Source: Flavobacterium sp. SCGC AAA160-P02
Lineage (GTDB): Bacteria; Bacteroidota; Bacteroidia; Flavobacteriales; Flavobacteriaceae
DNA length: 38,721 nucleotides
NCBI GenBank assembly: GCA_949541125.1
Contig: CATISV010000109.1
Span: 1-38,721, forward strand
Direction of reading: 5' to 3'
The notes beneath the pieces are model-generated. The model saw nothing but the letters and a program-made list of their open reading frames with translations, searched no databases and had not been told where the DNA came from. The position numbers and the translations under genes are program-made. Shown piece by piece: positions 32,784-38,721 of this stretch (position 1 is its first letter; each line of letters starts with the position of its first letter).

Positions 32784-33127
32784 CCAATCTTCTTTTTTAA
32801 TCGTTCAATTTCCTTTTTACTATTCCCGATAAAAATTTCATTTTCTACGATAAAAACAGGACGTTTTAAAAAAGTATATTCATCGAGTATAAATTGTCTG
32901 TAATCCTTTTCTGAAATCGTTTCTCCTTTTAAATCCATTGCCTTATATTTTTTTGCACGTTTGTTAAATAAAGCTTCGTAACTATTTGAAAAAGAATACA
33001 TTTCTTCTAATTGAGAAACACTTATAGGATTGGATTTAATTTCTTGTCTTTCAAAATTTTCTAAGGGAACTTCTTTTAAGATTCTTCGACAAGTATCACA
33101 AGTTTGTAAAAAATATACTTTCTTCAT
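32780..33127 (-). CDS. ArsC/Spx-family thioredoxin-fold protein
   Basis: This 115-residue protein has the thioredoxin-like fold of the ArsC/Spx/YffB family. A redox CxxC (Cys10, Cys13 in TCDTCRR) lies near the N-terminus, and the C-terminal TFLKRPVFIVENEIFIG strand matches the family's RPxx-type end. It lacks any arsenic-resistance neighbour, so arsenate reduction should not be assumed; it may be a thiol oxidoreductase. It is monocistronic and divergent from the cystathionine synthase gene. Confidence 0.82.
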   Translation of the reverse strand: MKKVYFLQTCDTCRRILKEVPLENFERQEIKSNPISVSQLEEMYSFSNSYEALFNKRAKKYKAMDLKGETISEKDYRQFILDEYTFLKRPVFIVENEIFIGNSKKEIERLKKKIG

Positions 33128-33137
33128 TATTAAAAAT

Positions 33138-33145
33138 TATCTTTG
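33138..33145 (+). promoter_or_regulatory. -7 promoter element of the cystathionine synthase/lyase gene
   Basis: TATCTTTG, exact TAnnTTTG, gives a leader of about 60 bases before the ATG at 33215. It lies one base from the oppositely directed element at 33154-33147, so only one polymerase could use the region at a time. Confidence 0.4.
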
Positions 33146-33146
33146 A

Positions 33147-33154
33147 CAAAATTA
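33147..33154 (-). promoter_or_regulatory. -7 promoter element of the ArsC/Spx-like gene
   Basis: The minus strand reads TAATTTTG, an exact TAnnTTTG match, about 20 bases before the ATG at 33127. It abuts the plus-strand element at 33138-33145. Confidence 0.4.
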
Positions 33155-33214
33155 ACATTAAATAAACAAAGCCATAGAAAAATTATTTCAATCCATACTA
33201 TAAAATAAATAACG

Positions 33215-34363
33215 ATGAAATTTAATACAAAAACAATACATGGAGGTCAAAAACATGAGGAGGCTACAGGTTCAGTGATGCCTCCTATTTTTCAAACCTC
33301 AACTTATGCACAATCTAGTCCTGGAACTCATAAAGGGTATGAATATTCTAGAGCAGCAAATCCAACGAGAACTGCTTTAGAAAATAATTTTGCTGCGATA
33401 GAAAATGGAACTCATGGTTTTGCTTTTTCTTCAGGATTATCTGCAATTGACTGTGTTTTAAAGATGTTACATCCAGGTGATGAGATTATTACCGGAGATG
33501 ATTTATATGGAGGTACCTATAGAATGTTTTCTAGAATGTTTGCAAAATATGGATTGAAATTTCAATTTGTAGACATGAATAATATAGACAACGTTTCAAA
33601 AGCTATATCAGATTCTACCAAACTCATTTGGTTAGAAACCCCAACAAATCCTCTAATGAAAATTGCAGATATAGGAGAGATTTCAAAAGTTGTGAAAGCC
33701 AAAAATTCTGATATTCTTATAGCAGTTGATAATACTTTTGCAACACCATATTTACAACAACCCTTAGATTTAGGAGCAGATATTGTGATGCATTCAGCGA
33801 CAAAGTATTTAGGAGGACATTCAGATTTGGTAATGGGAGCTTTAATGGTTAAGGATTTAAAACTCGCTGAAGACATTCATTTTATTCAATTTGCAGGTGG
33901 AGCAGTCGCTGGACCCATGGATTCTTTTTTAGCTTTAAGGGGAATTAAAACATTACATGTTAGAATGCAGCGTCATTGTGAAAACGGAAGAGCAATTGCA
34001 AATTTTTTAAAAAATCATAACAAAGTAGGAGAGGTGTATTATCCAGGTTTTGAGAATCATCCAAATCATCATATTGCTAAAAAACAAATGAAGGATTTTG
34101 GCGGAATGGTCTCTTTTAGATTAAAAGATAAGAGTAAGCAAGCGGCATTTAGATTTTTAGAGAATACAAAAGTTTTTACCCTTGCAGAATCTCTTGGAGG
34201 TGTAGAAAGTCTGGTAAATCATCCAGCAACGATGACGCATGCTTCAATTCCAGAACAAGAACGTCTAAAATTAGGAATTACAGACTCTTTGATTCGATTA
34301 AGTATTGGTATTGAAGATGTCGATGATCTTTTAAAAGATATAGAACAGACCTTAGATAAATAA
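33215..34363 (+). CDS. Cystathionine gamma-synthase/lyase (Cys/Met metabolism PLP enzyme)
   Basis: This 382-residue cytoplasmic PLP enzyme belongs to the trans-sulfuration family. It has the N-terminal TIHGGQKHEEATGSVMPPIFQTSTY, YSRAANPTR (phosphate-binding), and the PLP lysine Lys197 in HSATKYLGGHSD. The C-terminal ESLGGVESLVNHPATMTHAS and LIRLSIGIEDVDDL are standard. Sequence alone does not cleanly separate cystathionine gamma-synthase from gamma-lyase, and many family members do both, so no symbol is given. It is monocistronic. Confidence 0.88.
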   Translation: MKFNTKTIHGGQKHEEATGSVMPPIFQTSTYAQSSPGTHKGYEYSRAANPTRTALENNFAAIENGTHGFAFSSGLSAIDCVLKMLHPGDEIITGDDLYGGTYRMFSRMFAKYGLKFQFVDMNNIDNVSKAISDSTKLIWLETPTNPLMKIADIGEISKVVKAKNSDILIAVDNTFATPYLQQPLDLGADIVMHSATKYLGGHSDLVMGALMVKDLKLAEDIHFIQFAGGAVAGPMDSFLALRGIKTLHVRMQRHCENGRAIANFLKNHNKVGEVYYPGFENHPNHHIAKKQMKDFGGMVSFRLKDKSKQAAFRFLENTKVFTLAESLGGVESLVNHPATMTHASIPEQERLKLGITDSLIRLSIGIEDVDDLLKDIEQTLDK

Positions 34364-34427
34364 AAATTAAGGGTTTTTTTAAACAATCTTTTTTATCTAA
34401 AACATATATTCAGAATAAAGGGGTTTA

Positions 34428-36038
34428 TTATGACTTTATTTTTATGATTTCGTTTATAGACCAATTAGCTCTTAATTCTATAGTTTCTGGATAAAATTCT
34501 ATAGTTTCTGGTTGTCGTTTTTTTAGATAATTACCAGTATCCCATTTCCCATTTTTGTTCGTATCATGTATAATTCGAATCTTATATTTTTTTGGTAATA
34601 AGTAGTTGAAAGTAATATTTTCCGTCTTAGAGGTAATTTCTTGAGTGACTGTTTTATCATTAACGTCTATTAATTGAATAATAACAGGAACCGATTCTGG
34701 ATTTTGAATTGCTAAGATGATTTCTCCATAATCATCAAGACCTCGAGTTCTAAATTGAGCGGAAACTGTATCATTTGTTTGATTAAAAATATCTGTTAAA
34801 GCACTAGGATATAAATTTAACCTGTAGTTAGTATTTAATTCTTTTTTAAAAAGAAAACCAATTTTACTTTCTTTTTTTGATATAAATGGTGAGTAGGGTA
34901 TTTTTATAGTATCCGCATCTACAAAATTAATTTTTGATGTATCTAGCTTTATAATTGGATTATTTGCTGCAAAGAATAAGGTGTCTTTATAGTTTAAAAT
35001 TGACCTATTTAGCTCTGTAATTATTAATGAATCTAGTTTTTTCTTTCTTAGTTTTATAATAACAGTATCAATAGAATTTTTGTTACTTACTTTAAAAATC
35101 AAAGAATCTTTTTCTATAGGAGTATGCCACAAATTTAGGGTGTCTTTTTCTTTCTCTTTATAGTATATTATTGAAAAATCTTTAGGAACTTCGGAAAGTG
35201 TTTTTATAGTTAAATTGGAAGGTTTTCCCTGATATCCAAAAATAAGTTGCCCTTTTTTTATTTCTTTTCCACGCTTAAATTTATAGGGTAGTTCTTCTTT
35301 AAATATGGGTATTGAACGATTAATCAAGGTGTCTCTTGGCAGAGAAATAGTATCGTTTAAAAAACCAATTTCATCAGTTGAGGGATTAAAAAGATAGTCA
35401 TTTCTCAAATCATTTAGACCAACCAATAGATACTGACCTTTCCTAAGATTTGAAAATTGATAATTAGATGAATCCAGCGTACTTGTCACGTAATTAGGTT
35501 TTCTGTTATAAACAGCAGAATCTGTATAAGAACTATCTAGTCTATACAATAAAAGCTTAATGTTTTTTATATCTTCAGATTTGTATGCGTTTTTAACACT
35601 ACCAGAAAGTGTTAAAGAATCTATATAGTTTCCTGTAGAAAAGACATATTTAAAGCGTTCAAGCTTATTGGATTCATTATTATCTACTATACTACTTCCA
35701 AAATCAAAAATATAGGTTGTATTTTCTAGTAGAGTATCCAATATTTTAATATTAATAAATTTACTAGGACTTCCTTGAGGAGAAATTAAAGAAGGGTTTG
35801 CCGGGTTTAATGGAGGAGATATGACTAGTTGATCATTGAGTTTTTTTAATTTTATATATTCATTAAAGTAAATATTAATTTCATCTTTGTTAAAATTGAT
35901 ACTTTCATATGGAGGGTCTGCTGTAACAAATAAAGGGGGGTCTTCATCCATAGGACCTCCGCTGGGTCTTCCTTTTTTAGCACAGTTCGAAAAAGATAAA
36001 ATAAGTACGATTAAAAAAAGAGATTGTATTTTTTTCAA
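34428..36038 (-). CDS. SbsA-type Ig-like lipoprotein, TTG start
   Basis: The TTG at 36038 gives 536 residues starting KKIQSLFLIVLILSFSNC, a clear lipoprotein signal (Cys19); a TTG nine codons further upstream would put charged residues ahead of it. An Ig-like domain of the SbsA/Big_5 type follows (DPPLFVTADPPYESINFNKDEINIYFNEYIKL … PPLNPANP … TTYIFDFGSSIVDNNESNKLERFKYVFSTG, to about residue 125). Later segments are beta-rich with repeated DSLI/DT pairs and end in a dockerin-like DTNKNGKWDTG loop. It is probably on the outer membrane, with unknown function. It follows comF on the minus strand by 66 bases. Confidence 0.8.
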   Translation of the reverse strand: MKKIQSLFLIVLILSFSNCAKKGRPSGGPMDEDPPLFVTADPPYESINFNKDEINIYFNEYIKLKKLNDQLVISPPLNPANPSLISPQGSPSKFINIKILDTLLENTTYIFDFGSSIVDNNESNKLERFKYVFSTGNYIDSLTLSGSVKNAYKSEDIKNIKLLLYRLDSSYTDSAVYNRKPNYVTSTLDSSNYQFSNLRKGQYLLVGLNDLRNDYLFNPSTDEIGFLNDTISLPRDTLINRSIPIFKEELPYKFKRGKEIKKGQLIFGYQGKPSNLTIKTLSEVPKDFSIIYYKEKEKDTLNLWHTPIEKDSLIFKVSNKNSIDTVIIKLRKKKLDSLIITELNRSILNYKDTLFFAANNPIIKLDTSKINFVDADTIKIPYSPFISKKESKIGFLFKKELNTNYRLNLYPSALTDIFNQTNDTVSAQFRTRGLDDYGEIILAIQNPESVPVIIQLIDVNDKTVTQEITSKTENITFNYLLPKKYKIRIIHDTNKNGKWDTGNYLKKRQPETIEFYPETIELRANWSINEIIKIKS

Positions 36039-36104
36039 CTCATTTAATTTACTACAAATAAACAATATATTTTTTGGAAAATCATCTAAGAATTTTATTA
36101 ATTT

Positions 36105-36791
36105 TTATTCAGTCAAAGCGATTGTTGCCATACTAATTTTTACATTGTCTGCTTTCAATAATTCTTTAGAACAAGCCTCTAACGTGGCACCAGTTGTAAT
36201 CACATCATCAATTAAAAGAAGATGCTTGTTATTGATAGTTTCAGCTTTAGAAAGTGAAAATTTAGTATCTATATTGGCAAATCTTTCTAGTCTTTTTTTA
36301 CCTGTTTGTGTTTTGGTATCATAGGTTCTTATCAAAACATCTTTTAGGAATGGAATCTGTAAAACACGACTTAAGCTTTCTCCAAATTTGGTCAATTGAT
36401 TATACCCTCTTTTTCTTAATTTTTTTTGGTGTAAGGGAACAGGTATAATATAATCTATAGTATTAAAATTTTTGCTTTCTAGCAGCGAATGGGCAAACCA
36501 ATTCCCTAAAAAAGTTCCCACTTCTTGATTGTTTTTATACTTTAGCTGATGCATGAGTTGTTTTACTTTTCCGAATGGGTGATAATATAAAAAAGAAGCT
36601 CCATTTTCAATTGGGACCCTTCCTTCTAGGATTTGAGTTAATGGATTGGATTCAAAATCACCATTATCAACAAAAGGTAAATCAATTCTACAATTAATGC
36701 ATATTATTTTTTCCTGATCAACTAAGTTTTGGTAACAACAAACGCAATTATTTGGATAGAAGAGATTAAAAAGATGGAGTACACTTTTCAT
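36105..36791 (-). CDS. comF: ComF family protein (phosphoribosyltransferase-like)
   Basis: This 228-residue protein has an N-terminal cysteine cluster (Cys16, 18, 19, 31, 34), a probable zinc finger, and a C-terminal phosphoribosyltransferase fold with the PRPP motif LLLIDDVITTGAT (191-203). ComF proteins are needed for DNA uptake in several bacteria and are common in Bacteroidota; the enzymatic reaction, if any, is unsettled. Motifs VPLHQKKLRKRGYNQ and KTQTGKKRLER match the family. It diverges from glyS over a 116-base region. Confidence 0.9.
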   Translation of the reverse strand: MKSVLHLFNLFYPNNCVCCYQNLVDQEKIICINCRIDLPFVDNGDFESNPLTQILEGRVPIENGASFLYYHPFGKVKQLMHQLKYKNNQEVGTFLGNWFAHSLLESKNFNTIDYIIPVPLHQKKLRKRGYNQLTKFGESLSRVLQIPFLKDVLIRTYDTKTQTGKKRLERFANIDTKFSLSKAETINNKHLLLIDDVITTGATLEACSKELLKADNVKISMATIALTE

Positions 36792-36868
36792 TTTTATAGC
36801 ATTTTAAGTGAAGATATAAAAAAACTAGAAATTCGTTTTGGATATTTTATAAAGAAGCACTTATTTTT

Positions 36869-36899
36869 CTTGACAAACTTCTTTATTACTGTATCTTTG
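36869..36899 (+). promoter_or_regulatory. glyS promoter
   Basis: CTTG at 36869-36872, a 19-base spacer and TATCTTTG (36892-36899), an exact TAnnTTTG element at the consensus spacing. It ends eight bases before the ATG at 36908, so the message should start at or within a few bases of the start codon. Confidence 0.65.
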
Positions 36900-36907
36900 C
36901 TATCATT

Positions 36908-38449
36908 ATGGCACAACAAGAAGATCAGTTTAAGAGAGTTATATCACATGCAAAAGAATATGGTTATATTTTTCAGTCTAGTGAAATTTATGATGGGTTA
37001 AGTGCAGTATACGATTATGCTCAAAATGGAGTTGAGTTAAAGAAAAATATTCGTGATTATTGGTGGAAAGCAATGGTACAAATGCATGAGAACATTGTAG
37101 GACTTGACGCTTCTATTTTAATGCATCCAACAACTTGGAAAGCTTCAGGTCATGTAGATGCTTTTAACGATCCATTGATTGATAATAAAGATTCTAAAAA
37201 ACGATATAGGGCTGATGTTTTAATTGAGGATTATTGTGCAAAAATAGAAGCTAAGATTACCAAAGAAATCGCTAAAGCATCCAAACGTTTTGGAGAAACC
37301 TTTGACAAAGAACAGTATGTTGCTACTAACCCAAGAGTTATTGGATATCAAGAGAAAATCAATATGATTGTATCAAGGATGGCAAGAGCTCTCGAACTTG
37401 AAGATCTAGCGGATGTAAAATTGCTCATAGAAGAATTAGGGATTGCAGACCCTCTAACGGGTTCCAAGAACTGGACAGATGTAAAACAGTTTAACTTAAT
37501 GTTTGGTACTCAGTTAGGAGCTTCTGCAGACAATTCTATGGAAGTATATTTACGTCCTGAAACAGCTCAAGGAATCTTTGTTAATTTCTTGAATGTTCAG
37601 AAAACAGGACGTATGAAGATTCCATTTGGAATAGCACAAACAGGAAAAGCATTTAGAAATGAAATTGTTGCAAGGCAATTTATTTTTAGAATGCGAGAGT
37701 TTGAGCAAATGGAAATGCAATTTTTTGTAAAGCCAGGAACTCAAAAAAAATGGTATGAGCACTGGAAAGAAAAACGTTTGCAATGGCATTTATCTCTTGG
37801 CCTAGGAAAAGAAAATTATCGTTTTCATGATCATGATAAATTAGCCCATTACGCTGATGCTGCCGCTGACATTGAATTTAGATTTCCTTTTGGTTTTAAA
37901 GAATTGGAGGGGATTCATTCTAGAACAGATTTTGACTTAAAAGCGCATGAAGAATATTCTGGGAAGAAATTACACTATTTTGATCACGAAGAAAACAAAA
38001 ACTATACCCCATATGTAGTAGAAACTTCTATTGGATTGGATAGAATGTTTTTGGCCGTTTTTTCTAACTCACTGGTCGAAGAATCATTAGAGAATAATAC
38101 AAAGAGAACAGTTTTAAAATTACCTGCTGTTTTAGCACCGACTAAAGCCGCTATTTTACCCTTAGTAAAAAAAGATGGGTTGCCAGAAATAGCTCGAGAG
38201 ATTGTTGAAGACCTAAAATGGGATTTTCCTATTTTTTACGACGAAAAAGATGCCGTTGGGAAAAGATACCGTAGACAAGATGCAGTTGGAACTCCTTTTT
38301 GTATTACAGTTGATCATGATACTATAGAGGATCAAACCGTTACGATTCGTCATAGAGATAGTATGAAGCAAGAACGTGTTTTAATTTCTGATTTAAAAGA
38401 AATTATAAAGAAAGAGGTTGGTTTTAAAAGTTGGTTGATGAAAATTTAA
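36908..38449 (+). CDS. glyS: Glycine-tRNA ligase, single-chain type
   Basis: This 513-residue class II synthetase of the dimeric, single-chain type charges tRNA-Gly. The N-terminus DQFKRVISHAKEYGYIFQSSEIYDGLSAVYDYAQNG is typical, motif 2 is FRNEIVARQFIFRMREFEQMEMQFF, and motif 3 is in VVETSIGLDRMFLAVF. The C-terminal anticodon-binding domain follows (about 410-513). Length is normal, which fixes the start. It is a single gene with a strong promoter immediately upstream. The family name glyQS or glyS is used variably. Confidence 0.95.
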   Translation: MAQQEDQFKRVISHAKEYGYIFQSSEIYDGLSAVYDYAQNGVELKKNIRDYWWKAMVQMHENIVGLDASILMHPTTWKASGHVDAFNDPLIDNKDSKKRYRADVLIEDYCAKIEAKITKEIAKASKRFGETFDKEQYVATNPRVIGYQEKINMIVSRMARALELEDLADVKLLIEELGIADPLTGSKNWTDVKQFNLMFGTQLGASADNSMEVYLRPETAQGIFVNFLNVQKTGRMKIPFGIAQTGKAFRNEIVARQFIFRMREFEQMEMQFFVKPGTQKKWYEHWKEKRLQWHLSLGLGKENYRFHDHDKLAHYADAAADIEFRFPFGFKELEGIHSRTDFDLKAHEEYSGKKLHYFDHEENKNYTPYVVETSIGLDRMFLAVFSNSLVEESLENNTKRTVLKLPAVLAPTKAAILPLVKKDGLPEIAREIVEDLKWDFPIFYDEKDAVGKRYRRQDAVGTPFCITVDHDTIEDQTVTIRHRDSMKQERVLISDLKEIIKKEVGFKSWLMKI

Positions 38450-38463
38450 AATATTATTTTAGT

Positions 38464-38721
38464 TTATTCTGTTTCTTCAAAAGAACTATACACAATTTTC
38501 TCTAGTTTAGAATTTATATCTCTATTAAATGGTGAAGATAGTACTTGCCTCAGTTGAATAACAATTAAATCATTTGATGGATCTATCCAAAAAACAGTAC
38601 TGAATGCTCCACTCCAACCATAGGTTCCATCTGGTTTTCTTGGATGTCCTTTTGCTACATCAAATCCGAAACCAAATTCTAGCCCTGGTATAAATGGGAG
38701 TGCATCAATTTGATTTTGATG
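38464..38721 (-). CDS. Partial class C beta-lactamase-like serine hydrolase (C-terminus)
   Basis: An open frame enters from the right window edge and ends at the stop 38466-38464, giving the last 85 residues of a protein. It reads …LPFIPGLEFGFGFDVAKGHPRK … GTYGWSGAFSTVFWIDPSNDLIVIQLRQV, the C-terminal part of class C beta-lactamase-like serine hydrolases, where GWSGAFST stands in for the KTG-type motif (YGWxGxxGT). The catalytic SxxK lies outside the window. It converges on glyS with a 14-base gap. Confidence 0.75.
   Translation of the reverse strand, partial: HQNQIDALPFIPGLEFGFGFDVAKGHPRKPDGTYGWSGAFSTVFWIDPSNDLIVIQLRQVLSSPFNRDINSKLEKIVYSSFEETE

Noticed and set aside
32780-33127. Arsenate reductase (arsenic resistance) reading of the ArsC-like gene
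   Set aside because: No ars operon partner is present and the family includes Spx and YffB types; only the fold is supported.
35887-36324. 145-codon plus-strand open frame over the SbsA-Ig lipoprotein and comF genes
   Set aside because: It lies antisense to two real genes with clear domains and has no promoter or family match.
1-38721. CRISPR arrays, tRNA/rRNA genes, insertion sequences, integrases, toxin-antitoxin or known anti-phage systems
   Set aside because: No arrays of spaced repeats, no cloverleaf-like sequence, no transposase or integrase motifs and no recognised defence gene were seen on either strand.

Overview
The window looks like a chromosome segment of a marine-type member of Bacteroidota, most likely family Flavobacteriaceae. 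The DNA is very AT-rich. Signal peptides often end in AQ or in a lipobox Cys. There is no Shine-Dalgarno pattern, and starts are often preceded by the Bacteroidota promoter element TAnnTTTG. The gene set fits too: a PorP/SprF-type outer-membrane protein, tandem OmpH/Skp, BamA, UppS, DUF6089, NAD kinase, PdxJ and DUF6165. I saw no rRNA, tRNA, CRISPR array, transposase, integrase or prophage block.

Left third (1-15.1 kb) is the accessory part. It holds a very short MotA/TolQ/ExbB-like membrane protein, a secreted YadA-head-repeat protein with a C-terminal endosialidase-type chaperone (S74) domain, a DUF7010 membrane protein, and a two-gene cassette of an AlkB-type alkane hydroxylase and a TetR regulator. 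Two matching palindromes frame the alkB promoter. Then come small secreted or lipid-anchored proteins (TPR + NTF2-like, NTF2-like lipoprotein), a PHB-depolymerase/feruloyl-esterase-like lipoprotein, a 1046-residue Asp-box (VPS10/sortilin-like) exported protein, and a YfcC-type transporter paired with an M20 (ArgE-like) deacylase.

Middle (15.2-27.2 kb): a class 3 aldehyde dehydrogenase, a class A beta-lactamase-like lipoprotein, a PorP/SprF protein, then a minus-strand envelope-assembly cluster, in transcription order CBS protein, nadK, DUF6089, uppS, bamA, ompH-like, skp/ompH, murI. It combines outer-membrane protein assembly with supply of undecaprenyl carrier and D-glutamate for peptidoglycan.

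Right (27.3-38.7 kb) is core metabolism: pdxJ (PLP synthesis) with an alpha/beta hydrolase, alr and tdk (opposite strand), an uncharacterised three-gene run (acidic protein, DUF6165, DUF3089 lipoprotein), an ArsC/Spx-like protein, a cystathionine gamma-synthase/lyase, an SbsA-Ig lipoprotein, comF and glyS. Both ends cut genes: a membrane protein on the left and a class C beta-lactamase-like serine hydrolase on the right.

Genes are tightly packed. Three convergent pairs overlap by exactly four bases through a shared self-complementary stop tetramer. Several genes (bamA, the aldehyde dehydrogenase, the SbsA-Ig lipoprotein, the CBS protein) can only start at TTG or GTG. The strongest regulatory signal is the double operator at alkB. 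I found no convincing wholly new multi-gene system; the least-understood pieces are the YadA-head/S74 protein with its operator-like repeat, and the acidic protein-DUF6165-DUF3089 run.
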